Assembly: GCA_963829955.1 (NCBI GenBank)
Contig: CAWHKS010000023.1
Span: 1-64,000 of the forward strand
Direction of reading: 5' to 3'
Length of the DNA: 64,000 nucleotides
Source of the DNA: DASTFY01 sp963829955
GTDB lineage: Bacteria; Actinomycetota; Acidimicrobiia; Acidimicrobiales; Ilumatobacteraceae
Shown here: one piece after another, positions 43,954-54,862 of the stretch
Layout of the letters: the number at the start of each line of letters is the position of its first letter
How positions within the stretch are numbered: the stretch's first letter is position 1
Position numbers and translations under genes: made by a program
Notes under the pieces: generated by a model
What the model saw: the letters and a program-made list of their open reading frames with translations, nothing else
The model's database searches: none
What the model was told of the DNA's origin: nothing

Positions 43954-44453
43954 GCCGGGCTCCTCTCCTCTGTTCGGGACGCACAGCTCGGCGACACCTC
44001 GCGCACGGCGTCCACCCCGCGCTCGACCGCTGCTCGACCGCGGGCGAGAGACCGATGCCCTCGTCGATCACCGAGGGTTGGCAGCCTACGACGAGCACCC
44101 GACCCACATGGCCGCCCAGGGACGCGAGCATCTGCCAGCACGACCGCCGGGTTCATCGAGTGGGCGTCCATCGCCGGGGTGGCCAGCTCGCCCACGTCGC
44201 CCACCTCGCCGACCGGATCCGGTTCGATGATGGCGACGGTGCCCGGCGGCTCCCCCATCGGGACGGCGTCGATCAGCACCAGGGCGTCGTAGCCGTCGAG
44301 CAGCTCGTAGGCCAGGTGCACGCCCCGGATGCCGAAGTCCTCCACGCGGACTCCGTCCGGCAGGGTCGGCCGGCGCAGGCGGTTGGCCACCTCGACGCCG
44401 AAGCCGTCGTCGCCCAGGAAGATGTTGCCGATCCCCGCGACGAGGATCTTCAT
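43950..44453 (-). CDS. hydrogenase maturation endopeptidase (HyaD/HybD type)
   Basis: This protease removes the C-terminal peptide of the hydrogenase large subunit after nickel insertion. The product begins MKILVAGIGNIFLGDDGFGV, with the metal-binding Glu in DDGFGVEVANRLR, Asp in YDALVLIDAVPMGEPPGTVA and His in DAHSMNPAVVL. Between about 44135 and 44030 the true frame reads LASLGGHVGRVLVVGCQPSV and DEGIGLSPAVE, so two indels cancel out and the gene ends in the original frame at 43950. The length is about 168 residues. Its ATG overlaps the previous stop (ATGA). Confidence 0.9.
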   Translation of the reverse strand: MKILVAGIGNIFLGDDGFGVEVANRLRRPTLPDGVRVEDFGIRGVHLAYELLDGYDALVLIDAVPMGEPPGTVAIIEPDPVGEVGDVGELATPAMDAHSMNPAVVLADARVPGRPCGSGARRRLPTLGDRRGHRSLARGRAAVERGVDAVREVSPSCASRTEERSPA

Positions 44454-45836
44454 GCCGTAGCACCTCCACTTCGTCCGGATGGAAGTACAGGAAGCGTCGC
44501 TGCCACTCGAACATCTCGGCGGCCGGGTCGTCGTCCAGGGTGACGGCGACGTGCTCGCCGCCGTCGACGTCCTTGAACACGCCCGCGACGGTGGCCGTGC
44601 GGCCGGCGAGGAAGAGGTCGTGGGCGTCGGCCGCCGGGAGGGGCGGAGACGCACCGGCGTGCCCTTGCCGACCTGGACCCCGCCGACCCACGTGGTGTCC
44701 GTCCACGGGTCGACCTCGGCGTCGACGCCCGGATCCCACCACGGCAGCGCCGCAGGCTCGACGGAGCCATCGCTGTCGTCGGTGCCTCCTCGATGGGCCG
44801 GAGCGAGCGGACCGCGCCGTGGAGCCGGGCCCAGACCTCGGGAGGCATGTCGTCGCAGCGGTCGACGATGGCCGCGGCGCGGCGGTCGGTCCCCCGCGCC
44901 TCGGCCTTCTCGTCGTCGGTCAGTGTGAGCACCCGAAGGGCAAGGATCTCGTCGATCTCGGTGGCGTCGCAGAAGTCGCCCGCGCTCTCCGGGGCCACGG
45001 CCGGGTGGTCGTAGAGGATGATCGGCGACGACAGCATGACGTCGGCGGCGCCCTCCTCGCCGACGAGCACCGGGAAGGTGCCCTCGTTGCGGCAGCCGGC
45101 CACGGCGTCCGCGGCGTCGCCGGCGGGTCGAGCAGCGGACAGAAGGTGCCGTCGTCCACGGCGAGCAGAGTGTGGACGGCGACCAGCGAAGACGCCAGCA
45201 CCTCGTCGCGTCCGGGCGCTCGATCCGCCGGCCCGATCCATCGGTCCGTGACGTTCGCGACCCGACCGTCAGCTTGACCAGCGCCCCCGGCGCCATCGGC
45301 CCAGGCCGTCGACACCCGACCGCTCCGTCCACCGGCGAGCTGAGCGCACCGCCCGGCCCGCGACCTCGCCACCGGGGGCAGAGCAGCTCGATGCGCTCGG
45401 CCGGCAGGCAGGGTGAACGGCGCGACCGGACCTCGCCCGCCACCGGGCAGCAGGTCGATCGGGGCAGGTCGATCTCGTGCTCGACGGCCTCGTCCCAGGC
45501 GACCCAGCGGACCCCGTCGACGTCGAGCGACTCGGCCGGCTCGAAGCTGGCACCGCTCGCGGTCGCGGCCTCGATGCTCCGGTGCTGCACCTGGAGGCAG
45601 CGGATCCGGACGGACAGGGTCGCGGCGGGCCCGGGATCGACGACGACCTCGGTGCGCATCGGCGACCGCTCCGACCCCTCGACCGCAGCCCACGGCAGGC
45701 GGGACCAGCACACCGAACTGCCACCGGAGCTGGTTCTTGCGGGCCGAGGCCCGGTACGGGTACAGGACGTAGCCCTCGTAGAGCACCGCGTCGGCCACCG
45801 CCCGGGCGGCCGCGAAGCGGTCCGTGCCGCCGTCAC
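44450..45836 (-). CDS. conserved hydrogenase-cluster protein without a name (frameshifted)
   Basis: About 450 residues, no recognised catalytic domain. It begins, after a probable GTG at 45836, with AVADAVLYEGYVLYPYRASA and RKNQLRWQFGVLVPPA. It continues with LDVDGVRWVAWDEAVEHEID, RNEGTFPVLVGEEGAADVML, SSPIILYDHPAVAPESAGDF and CDATEIDEILALRVLTLTDD. The end is ALPWWDPGVDAEVDPWTDTT, VGGVQVGKGTPVRLRP, and AGRTATVAGVFKDVDGGEHV, then a stop near 44450. Similar proteins accompany group 1h hydrogenases in other actinobacteria as far as I recall; their function is unknown. Breaks lie near 45810, 45720, 45380, 45140, 44790 and 44640. Confidence 0.75.
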
Positions 45837-46491
45837 GACCCCTCCTCGCCGGCTTCCTTCAGCAGCTGCTCGAACGTGTCGTCCCAGGTGGGCAGGGCAC
45901 GGGCGGACCTTGAACCGGGTGAGCGCGTCGAGCGTCTCTCGCGACACCCGCACCCAGCCGGCTGTTCGGGAAGTACCGGTCCATCACGTCCCGCCAGACC
46001 TGGACCGGGAGGCGGTACGGGCCTCCTCGTGCCAGGCCACCGGTGCCGCCGCGAAGCCGGCGCTTCGCCCGTGGCACGGAAGATCGTGCCCGAGAACAGG
46101 AGCAGCAGGGGGACCTCGCCGTCGTCGAGCCCGTGGAGGTACTTGGCCGCCGCGACCTCGAAGTCGTAGGTGCACGTGATCGGCAGGTCGATCTCGGTCG
46201 CCGCCGTGAACCCGGTGACGATCGTGGCCGACGTGGGTCCAGAGGAACGGCCGCAGCGTGTCGCCCCACCGCGGCGTGTCGCCGAACAGCTCCACCAGCC
46301 GGGCCTGTTCGGCCGGCGTCGTAACGGCGGTGCTGCGGCTCGATCATGATCTGGCAGCGGAGGGCCACAGCGTGAACGGGGGCGCGTCGGAGGCGCATCG
46401 GCGTCGTGAGGCGCAGCCGGAGCAACAGGGTGGGCACGGCGGCGTGGGGCTCGGCCCGTGCCCCGAGCACCTCGAAGGACAGGCCGCTCAC
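45833..46491 (-). CDS. DUF6084-like hydrogenase-cluster protein (frameshifted)
   Basis: A protein of about 219 residues with no known activity. A GTG at 46491 overlaps the upstream stop (GTGA). Readable blocks in order: SGLSFEVLGARAEPHAAVPT, APVHAVALRCQIMIEPQHRR, FTAATEIDLPITCTYDFEVA, AAKYLHGLDDGEVPLLLLFS and GTIFRATGE. The end is ALPTWDDTFEQLLKEAGEEG. The pattern matches what I know as DUF6084, a predicted beta-sandwich encoded beside actinobacterial [NiFe] hydrogenases. Breaks lie near 46400, 46320, 46235, 46060 and 45930. Confidence 0.75.
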
Positions 46492-47167
46492 GACGGCGAC
46501 CTCGACCGGCGCGGGACCGCCCGCGCACCTCGGCGAAGAACGCTCGAGCGCGTCGTGGGCCTCCTGCGCCGCCGTCGAAGCCCCGCCACAGCCGGCGCAG
46601 CTGTCCCGACCAGCTCGTAGCAGGCGTCGATGGGCACCAGGTAGCACTCGGCCGCGCCGCGCCCGGGCGATCGGACGCGGACGAGGAACGCCTCGACGTC
46701 GGGCAGCAGCGTGGCGAGCCGGGATTGGCGGCGACCATCTCGTCCCAGGTGTCGAGGGGCAGCAGCGACTCCGTGGCCCCGGCCGGGCTCGGGTAGAAGG
46801 CCGCCACCCGGTCCAGGGTCGAGTTGAGGAAGAAGAAGGCCACGCTCACCGGGATCTGCAGCTCGTCCCACTGGCCGGGGGAGAGCTGCGAAGTCGGGGA
46901 AGGACAGGTAGCGGTCGGGTACGGCGCGGTAGCGACTGACCGCCGGCGCCGGTCGGGGTGAAGAGCAGGTAGCAGCCGCGGCAGGTGCACAGCGAGGCTG
47001 CGCTGCTCGAGGTCGACGACGTGACCGTGCTCGTCCGGGATCGGGCTCGGCGCACATCTCGCACCGCTCGCCCGGGCGGGGGCGCTCGCGGGCTGCGACA
47101 GGCGGATCCGGGCGAGGACCTGCAGGGGGTCGTCGTCGAGACCCGCCTGCAGCCCGGCGACGGTCAC
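46488..47167 (-). CDS. DUF5947-like hydrogenase-cluster protein with zinc-ribbon-like cysteines (frameshifted)
   Basis: The head is TVAGLQAGLDDDPLQVLARI. A Cys-rich segment (ERCEMCAEPIPDEHGHVVDL, then CTCRGCYLLFTP) follows, resembling a zinc or iron-sulfur knuckle. Next come QLSPGQWDELQIPVSVAFFF, LNSTLDRVAAFYPSPAGATE and SLLPLDTWDEMVAANP, ending with a stop at 46488 that overlaps the next gene. The family (DUF5947 from memory) has no known function but is regularly beside group 1h hydrogenases. Breaks lie near 47055, 46990, 46890, 46720 and 46610. Confidence 0.75.
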
Positions 47168-47745
47168 CGCACGCCCACGGCCGACTGGCGTCCGAGCTCG
47201 ACGGGAGTCTCAAGCCGGCGTCGGCGCTGGCCGCTCCTCCACGTCGATGACGATGATCTCCGGCGCGGCCTCGCACGATGGCCGTCTCGACCGCCGTGCG
47301 CAAGGTGACGGCCGACGACGGGCAGCCGTCGCAGCTGCCGAGGAGCCGCAGGTGGACGGCGCCGGCGGCGGCGTCGATGCGCCAGGAGCACGACGTCGCC
47401 CCCGTGGCCGTGGAGGAACGGGCGGCACCGACGTCGAGCGCGGCGCCACGCGCGACGCCAGGTCGTCCGGGTGGAGATCGTGGACGACCATGAGGCTGCC
47501 AGCAGCTCGTCGTCGACCAGCCGCGGCAGCAGCTCGGGAGCCTCGGCCCGGACGAGCTCGACGACGCGGGCCAGCCCGGCGCCGTAGAGCTCGGTGACCA
47601 GGCGGAGCAGTTCCTCGGCCTGGTCGAACGTGGCCGGGTCGGTCGAGACGCGCAGCTGCTCGAACAGCTCCTCGATCCGGTCACCGATCGCCCGGAGGTC
47701 CTCGACCGGGCCTTTGCTCGCGCGGTCCTCGACGGCGTGCTCCAC
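47164..47745 (-). CDS. NifU C-terminal-domain-like iron-sulfur scaffold protein (frameshifted)
   Basis: The N-terminal part is helical (RAIGDRIEELFEQLRVSTDP, AEELLRLVTELYGAGLARVV). The C-terminal part is a NifU/Nfu domain: RPFLHGHGGDVVLL then GSCDGCPSSAVTLRTAVETA, with the Cys-x2-Cys cluster site, then EIIVIDVEERPAPTP. A GTG at 47745 with a GGAG site starts it, 15 bases after the large-subunit stop. It probably supplies Fe-S clusters to the hydrogenase small subunit. Breaks lie near 47490, 47400 and 47250. Confidence 0.82.
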   Translation of the reverse strand: MEHAVEDRASKGPVEDLRAIGDRIEELFEQLRVSTDPATFDQAEELLRLVTELYGAGLARVVELVRAEAPELLPRLVDDELLAASWSSTISTRTTWRRAWRRARRRCRPFLHGHGGDVVLLAHRRRRRRRPPAAPRQLRRLPVVGRHLAHGGRDGHRARPRRRSSSSTWRSGQRRRRLETPVELGRQSAVGVR

Positions 47746-47759
47746 CGCTCCGCCGCCCG

Positions 47760-49549
47760 TCAGACCAGGTCCTCGTGGTTGAGCATCGTCGGGGAGTGCA
47801 CCTTCTTCAGCACCTTCCCCTTGCCGAGGTACATGTGCACGCCGCAGGGCAGGCACGGATCGAAGCTGCGCACCGCCCGCATGATGTCGATGCCCTTGAA
47901 CTTGTCGACCGGGTTCTCCTCGAAGATCGGCGTGTTCATCACCGCGTCCTCGTAGGGACCGGGCGTTCCGTGGATGTCGCGCGGGTTGGCGTTCCACGGC
48001 GTCGGTGGATACGGGTGGTAGTTGGCGATCTTGCCGTCCCTGATGACCATGTGGTGCGACAGCACGCCCCGCACGGCTTCGGTGAATCCGCAGCCGATCC
48101 CCTCGTCGGGCACCTCGAACGGCTCCCAGGTCTTGGTGCGCCCGGCCCGCACCTCGGCCAACGCCTGCTCGATGAAGTGGAGGGCGGCGCCGGCCGCGTA
48201 AGCCTGGAAGTAGGTCCGGGCCCGGTCCCGCTCGATGGCGTTCGACCACTGGGGGATCTTCCACTCGAAGGTGACGGCCGGCTTGAGCGCCGTCTTCGGC
48301 AGGTTGATGACGACGCTGTGCCCGGTCGCCTTCACGAAGCCGCCCAGGTCGACGAGGCCGGACAGGGCCGTCGACCAGAGCCGCGCGATCGGGCCACCGC
48401 CCGTGTCGAGGGCGAGGTGGTCGGTCCCGTCGAACCAGCGGGGCGACATGACCCAGCTGTACTTGTCGTCGAAGTCCCGCTTCTGGGGCTGGGGGATCGT
48501 GTGCTGGTTCCAGGGGTGGTTGCGATCGACCGGGTTCCCGAGCGGGTCCTTGGTGACGAACATCTCCTGGCCTTCCCAGCTGTCGTAGTACGAGCTGCCG
48601 AGCAGGATCCGGATGCCCAGGTTGATGTCGACGAGGTCGTTGGTCACCAGCTTGCCGTCAACGACGACGCCGGGTGTCACGCCCATCGCCCGACCCCAAC
48701 GGGTCATGTCCTTGTAGTTGAAGTTGCACACTTCGGGGTCCTGGAAGGCGCCCCAGCAACCGAGCAGCACCCGGCGGCGGCCGACCTCCTCGTACCCGGG
48801 CAGCGCCTCGTAGAAGAAGTCGAACAGGTCGTCGTGCAGCGGTACGACGCGCTTCATGAACTCCACGTAGCGCATGAGGCGGATGTAGTAGTCGGTGAAG
48901 AGCTGGATGGTCGCGGTCGTGCCGACGCCGCCCTGGATAGAGGGTGGATGGATGGACGTGCCGCCCTTCCATCAGGCAGAACATCTCCCGCGTCCAGCGG
49001 CTGACCTGCAGCGCTTCGCGGTAGAACTCGCCCGAGAACGGGTTGAGCGCCCGCATGATGTCGCCGATGGTCCGGTACCCGTGGTCGCCGGCGTGGGGCG
49101 CCTCCGTCCGGTTGGCCAACTCGAGCACGCCCGGATTGGTCTCGGCGACCATCTTCTCGCAGAAGTCCACGCCGACCAGGTTCTCCTGGAAGATGTTGTG
49201 GTCGAACATGTACTCGGCGGCCTCGCCGAGGTTGACGATCTGTTCGCCGAGGGCCGGAGGGTGCACCCCGTAGGCCATGTTCTGCGCGTAGCACGAGCAG
49301 GTGGCGTGGTTGTCGCCGCAGATCCCACAGATCCGGCTGGTGATGAAGTGGGCGTCCCGCGGGTCCTTGCCCTTCATGAAGATGCTGTAGCCGCGGAAGA
49401 TCGACGACGTGCTGTGGCACTCGGCCACCTTGCGCTGGCCGAAGTCGATCTTGGTGTAGATCCCGAGGCTCCCGACGATGCGGGTGATCGGGTCCCAGGC
49501 CATCTCGACGAGGCCGTTGGCGTCCTTCACGGGTGTCGGTGGTGGCCAT
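47760..49549 (-). CDS. [NiFe] hydrogenase large subunit, group 1h-like (two extra bases)
   Basis: This subunit holds the NiFe active site. The start ATG 49549 has GGAGG 7 bases upstream. Removing one C near 49532 joins MATTDT to VKDANGLVEMAWDPITRIVG. The first cysteine motif is FITSRICGICGDNHATCSCY. Removing one G from CCAGGGCGG near 48945 joins STLYPGG to VGTTATIQLFTDYYIRLMRY. The second motif is SFDPCLPCGVHMYLGKGKVL. The length is about 595 residues. The C-terminal tail after DPCLPCGVH is 22-24 residues and would be removed by the endopeptidase encoded downstream. The motif wording and the gene set match the high-affinity actinobacterial type. H2 oxidation is therefore likely. Confidence 0.92.
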
Positions 49550-49553
49550 GTCC

Positions 49554-50610
<1,057 letters not shown>

Positions 50611-50670
50611 TGCCTGACCTCCCCAGGTCGGCACGCAGAGCGATGCGCGCGGCGCTCGTGCGCCACCTCC

Positions 50671-50699
50671 TACCTACGCTCCGTAGCCCGATCCGGCAA
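50671..50699 (-). promoter_or_regulatory. promoter of the hydrogenase structural operon
   Basis: Read on the minus strand: -35 TTGCCG (50694-50699), 17-base spacer, -10 TAGGTA (50671-50676), about 60 bases before the small-subunit start. The -35 is the same as that of rpsL. A near-palindrome AGTGGAAACTGCACT (about 50702-50716) lies just upstream and could bind a regulator. Confidence 0.5.
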
Positions 50700-50759
50700 T
50701 GAGTGGAAACTGCACTGTGTTCGTTCCGCGAGCCGTGGGTGAGGACGCCGGGAAGCGCT

Positions 50760-50804
50760 TCTCGCGGCGTTCGATCTCGCATAGCGAGACGAAGGGCCGC
50801 GAGA
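50760..50804 (-). terminator. long hairpin after hypF
   Basis: TCTCGCGGC, TTCG and TCTCGC (50760-50780) pair with GCGAGA, CGAA and GCCGCGAGA (50784-50804): 19 base pairs with small bulges and a 3-base loop. It begins 10 bases after the hypF stop, the same layout as the hairpin at 18156. It separates the hypF/E/SIS unit from the structural hydrogenase operon. Confidence 0.65.
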
Positions 50805-50813
50805 TCTCGACGC

Positions 50814-53122
50814 TCAGCGTCCGGATGTCACGGCGGGCCCCGGGAAGGCGGCGATGGCCGCCTGGCCGACGCTGATGGCGCCGTCGTTGGGCGGCAGCGC
50901 CTCGTGGACGAGCACAGCCAGGCCCGCGTCCATCAACGCGTCCTCCACCACCTCCGTGAGCCGCACGTTCTGGAACACGCCCCCCGTCAAGACGACTGCG
51001 TCCAACCCGCGCGCTCGCGCCAGGCGGGCGGCCAGCGCCGCGCTGGCCCGGCCGACGTCCTCGTGGAAGCCGGCCGCCAGCAGCGCCGGAGCAATCCCGC
51101 GCGCCCGCTCCGCGACCAGCCGTACCAGCAGCGGTCCGGGATCGAGCACGAACCGGCCGTCGACCTCGGTCACCAACATGCCGAACTCGTGCACCGGTGC
51201 CACCGACCGGTCGACGGTGCGGGCGAGTGCCTCCAGCTCGATGGCGGCCTGCGCCTCGTAGGTCACGCGCGGCCGGCCGCCGAGCAGGACCGCGACAGCG
51301 TCGAACAGCCGGCCCATGCTCGACGTGCGGGGGCTCAGCTCGCTCTGGGCCAGGTCCAGCACCGCCTCGCGGAGGTCCGGGGCGACGTCGGGGAGCGCAG
51401 CAGCGACGGCGGACCGGCCGGCCGTCGATGCCAGCCACGCCGCCGCCATCCGCCACGGCTCGCGGATGGCGGCCACGCCGCCCGGCATCGGAACGGTGGC
51501 CAGGTGCCCGATCCGCTCGTAGCCGGTCAGGTCCGCCACCAGGAGCTCGCCACCCCACAGGGTCCCGTCAGGACCGAAGCCGAGGCCGTCGAATGCGAGA
51601 CCCAGCACGGGCTCGGTGCGGCCGTGCTCCACCATGCAGGCGGCGACGTGGGCGTGGTGGTGCTGCACCCCGACCGTGGGCAGGCCGAGGTCCAGGGCGA
51701 GCTTGGTCGACAGGTACTCGGGGTGGAGGTCGTGGGCGACGACGGCCGGCTCCACGCCGTAGAGCCGGGAGAGGTGGTCGAGCGCCTGCACGAACGCGCG
51801 GTGGGTCGCCAGGTGCTCCAGGTCGCCGACGTGGTGGCTGGGAACGACGATCCAGCCCTTGGCCACGCTGACGGTGCTCTTGAGCTCGGCACCCACGGCG
51901 AGGACCGGCCGGGTGGCCGCGAAGGGCAACGGGATCGGCTCGGGCGCGTACCCCCGCGATCGCCGCAGCACCTGGTGACGACCGCCGGCCGGCCCGCACG
52001 ACCGAGTCGTCGCAACGGATGTGGATCGGACGATCGTGGGTCAGAAGGCCGTCGACCATCGGCCCCAGCCGGGCGACGGCGTCACCGTCCTCGTGAGCGA
52101 TCGGATCGTCGCTCAGGTTGCCGCTCGTCATCACGAGCGGACGGCCCACGCCTCGAAGGAGAAGGTGGTGGAGCGGGCTGTACGGGAGCATCAGGCCGAG
52201 CTCGGGCAGCCCGGGCGCCACGGCGTCGGCGACGACGTGGCCCGTTCGCTTCGGTGCCAGCACGATCGGCCGGCGCTGGGAGGTGAGCACGGCGATCGAC
52301 TCGCTCCCGAGCACGCACACTGCGGCGGCCGCGGCGGCGTCCGGGACCATGACGGCGAACGGTTTGTCGTCGCGGGCCTTGCGACGCCGCAGCTCGGCGA
52401 CGGCGGCCGGGTCGGTGGCGTCGACGGCCAGGTGGAAGCCACCGATGCCCTTGATCGCCACGATGGCGCCGGCCTTGAGCCAGCCCACCGCCGCGGCGAG
52501 GGCGTCATCTCCTTCCGAGAGCGAACAACCCGTCGGATCGCGCCACGTCAGGCGCGGCCCGCACCGGGGGCAGGCGTTCGGCTGCGCGTGGAATCGGCGG
52601 TCCGCCGGGTCGTCGTACTCGGCCTGGCAGGCGGCGCACATGGTGAACCCGACCATCGTCGTTGCCGGCCGGTCGTACGGCACGCCGACGACGATGGTGT
52701 AGCGGGGCCCGCAGTTCGTGCAGTTGGTGAACGGATAGCCATGGCGGCGGTCCGCGGCATCGTCCACCTCGGCCAGGCAGTCGACGCACGATGCGCTGTC
52801 GATGCTCACCGGGACATCCGGCGCCGCGCCGCTCTCGCTGCTCCACGATCCTGAAGCCGGCCGCGCCGGAGGGCGGCGCCGCCTCCTCGGTCACCCCGGA
52901 GACCCGGGCCAGCGGCGGGGCGTCGTCCACCAACCGCCTCGCCAGTTCGGCGATGCGCTCGGGCTCGCCCTCGACGTCGACGAGCACGCCGGCGGAGTCG
53001 TTGAGGACGAACCCGGCCAGACCCAGCTCGACGGCGTGGCGGTAGACGAAGGGCCGGAAGCCGACGCCCTGGACGGTCCCGGTGACGCGCAACCGGCTCC
53101 GAACCCGGGGGGCAGCGGCCAT
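50814..53122 (-). CDS. hypF: carbamoyltransferase HypF (two frameshifts)
   Basis: HypF makes the thiocarbamoyl precursor of the cyanide ligands from carbamoyl phosphate. The N-terminal acylphosphatase domain is RLRVTGTVQGVGFRPFVYRH. The zinc-finger pair is CVDCLAEVDDAADRRHGYPF ... CTNCGP and CAACQAEYDD ... CPRCGP. The YrdC-like domain is AIVAIKGIGGFHLAVDATDP through LVMTSGNLSDDPIAHEDGDA. The C-terminal kinase-like domain has VGVQHHHAHVAACMVEHG and VLTGGVFQNVRLTE. The frame changes near 52845 and 51965, for a total of about 768 residues, the family length. The ATG shares a base with the hypE stop. Confidence 0.94.
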
Positions 53123-54222
53123 CAGCAGATCCGTGGCAGAGGGTCGCCGACGAGCATGTCGACGATGCGGGTACCGCCGAACGTGGTGAGCAGGATGACC
53201 ACGCCGGCCGGCTCCGCCGCCACCTCACCGATGCGGGTCGCCCTCGCTCCCAGCGGGTGGGATCGCCACGCCGCCAGCGCGGCCTCCGTCTGGTCGGGGG
53301 GCACGACGGCGATGACCTTGCCCTCGTTGGCCACGTACAGCGGGTCGATGCCGAGGAGGTCGCAGGCGCCGAGCACCGCCGGCTCGACGGGCAGCAGCGA
53401 CTCGTCGAGGACGACCGCCAGCTCGGCATCACGGGCGAGCTCGTTGCAGACGGTACCGACGCCGCCTCGGGTCGGATCGCGCATCCACCGCGTGGAGGGC
53501 GCGGCCTCGAGCAGGCATTCCACGAGTCCGTTGACGGGCGCGGTGTCGGACCGGATCTCGGCATCCAGCGCCAAGTCGCCCCGGGCGAGCATGACTGCCA
53601 TCCCGTGATCGGCGATGGTGCCGGAGCTGAGCACCACGTCACCGGGCCGCACCTGCTCGGGGCCCAGGGTCCGGCCTGGGGGGACGATGCCCACGCCGGT
53701 CGTCGTGATGTACAGCCCGTCCGCGGCACCCCGGCCCACCACCTTGGTGTCGCCGGTGACGATCGCCACGTCCGCGGCGGCCGCGGCGTCGGCCATGTCG
53801 GCCGCGACGGCCTTGAGCTCGGCGATCGGGAAGCCTTCCTCGATCACGAACGCCGCCGACAGCGCCAGTGGTCGTGCCCCGGACACCGCCAGGTCGTTCA
53901 CGGTGCCGTGCACCGCCAGGTGGCCGATGGAGCCGCCGGGGAAGCGAAGCGGTTGGACGACGAACGAGTCGGTTGTGAAGGCCAGGCGATCGCCGGCCGG
54001 AAGGGTGAGGGTGGCGGCGTCGGCGAGAGGGCCGGTCGCATCGTGAGCGAAGGCGTCGAGGAACACGGTGTCCACGAGGGCCGCCGACGCCTTGCCGCCG
54101 GCGCCGTGGGCCATGGTGACGACCTCGTCGGTCAGCCGGGGTCGGCGTCGCCGATGGGCCTCGATGCGCTCCAGCACCGTGGCTTCGCGGTCGGCGCGGT
54201 CATCGGCTTCACCCACGATCAT
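53122..54222 (-). CDS. hypE: hydrogenase maturation protein HypE
   Basis: HypE dehydrates the thiocarboxamide on its C-terminal Cys to thiocyanate, giving the cyanide ligand. From the ATG at 54222 the product is 366 residues. It has VVTMAHGAGGKASAALVDTV, LAFTTDSFVVQPLRFPGGSI, GTVNDLAVSGARPLALSAAF, DTKVVGRGAADGLYITTTGV and RDPTRGGVGTVCNEL. The C-terminus is LVGDPLPRIC, with the required terminal Cys. The frame is intact. It overlaps the SIS gene by 14 bases and hypF by one. Confidence 0.97.
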   Translation of the reverse strand: MIVGEADDRADREATVLERIEAHRRRRPRLTDEVVTMAHGAGGKASAALVDTVFLDAFAHDATGPLADAATLTLPAGDRLAFTTDSFVVQPLRFPGGSIGHLAVHGTVNDLAVSGARPLALSAAFVIEEGFPIAELKAVAADMADAAAAADVAIVTGDTKVVGRGAADGLYITTTGVGIVPPGRTLGPEQVRPGDVVLSSGTIADHGMAVMLARGDLALDAEIRSDTAPVNGLVECLLEAAPSTRWMRDPTRGGVGTVCNELARDAELAVVLDESLLPVEPAVLGACDLLGIDPLYVANEGKVIAVVPPDQTEAALAAWRSHPLGARATRIGEVAAEPAGVVILLTTFGGTRIVDMLVGDPLPRIC

Positions 54223-54862
54223 GACCGAGCCGCGCCTGTACGGCCTCCCACAAGGCGAAGGCCAGCGACGCCTGGACCTCCTGGACGCGGTGGACGCTGT
54301 CCGAGGGGACGACCAGGCAGTGCTCCACGTCTGCGGACATCGCCATCTCGCCCCCGTCGTAACCGGCCAGGCCGACCGTGACCAGGCCCCGACGACGAGC
54401 CTCGGCGAACGCGCCCAACACGTTGCGCGAGCCGCCGCTGGTCGAGATGCCGACGGCAATGTCACCGGCGGTGGCGTGGGCGATGAGCTGCCGGCTGAAC
54501 ACGAGGTCGAAGCCGACGTCGTTGGCGAGCGCGGTCAGAACAGCGGGGTCGTCGGCCAGGCAACAGGCTGGGAGCGCCTTGCCGGACGGTGGGCGGGCGA
54601 AGAGCGCGGCCAGGGACGCGGCGTCGGTCGCGCTCCCCCCGTTGCCGAAGCTGAACAGCCGCCCATCGGCGGCAAATGCCTCCGCCATCGCCTCGGCCGC
54701 GGCGGCCAGGGTCTCCCCGGCACTCGCCATCACCGCCGTCCGCAGGGCGAGGCTCAGCTCGTGCTTGCCCGCGGCGGAGCGGGCGAGGTCGAGGAGCAAC
54801 GAGCCGGCGTCACGCTCGTCGCCCTCGATGAACGGGTAGAGGAAGTCGGTCCCCTCAGGCAC
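54209..54862 (-). CDS. SIS-domain sugar isomerase-like protein (GmhA-like)
   Basis: A 217-residue SIS protein resembling sedoheptulose-7-phosphate isomerase. It has LFSFGNGGSATDAASLAALF (phosphate-binding loop), LANDVGFDLVFSRQLIAHAT, AVGISTSGGSRNVLGAFAEA and the C-terminal RVQEVQASLAFALWEAVQA. A GTG at 54862 overlaps the upstream SIS-HypC gene. No heptose pathway genes are nearby. Its place between two hyp genes suggests a role in hydrogenase maturation that is not yet known. Confidence 0.85.
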   Translation of the reverse strand: MPEGTDFLYPFIEGDERDAGSLLLDLARSAAGKHELSLALRTAVMASAGETLAAAAEAMAEAFAADGRLFSFGNGGSATDAASLAALFARPPSGKALPACCLADDPAVLTALANDVGFDLVFSRQLIAHATAGDIAVGISTSGGSRNVLGAFAEARRRGLVTVGLAGYDGGEMAMSADVEHCLVVPSDSVHRVQEVQASLAFALWEAVQARLGHDRG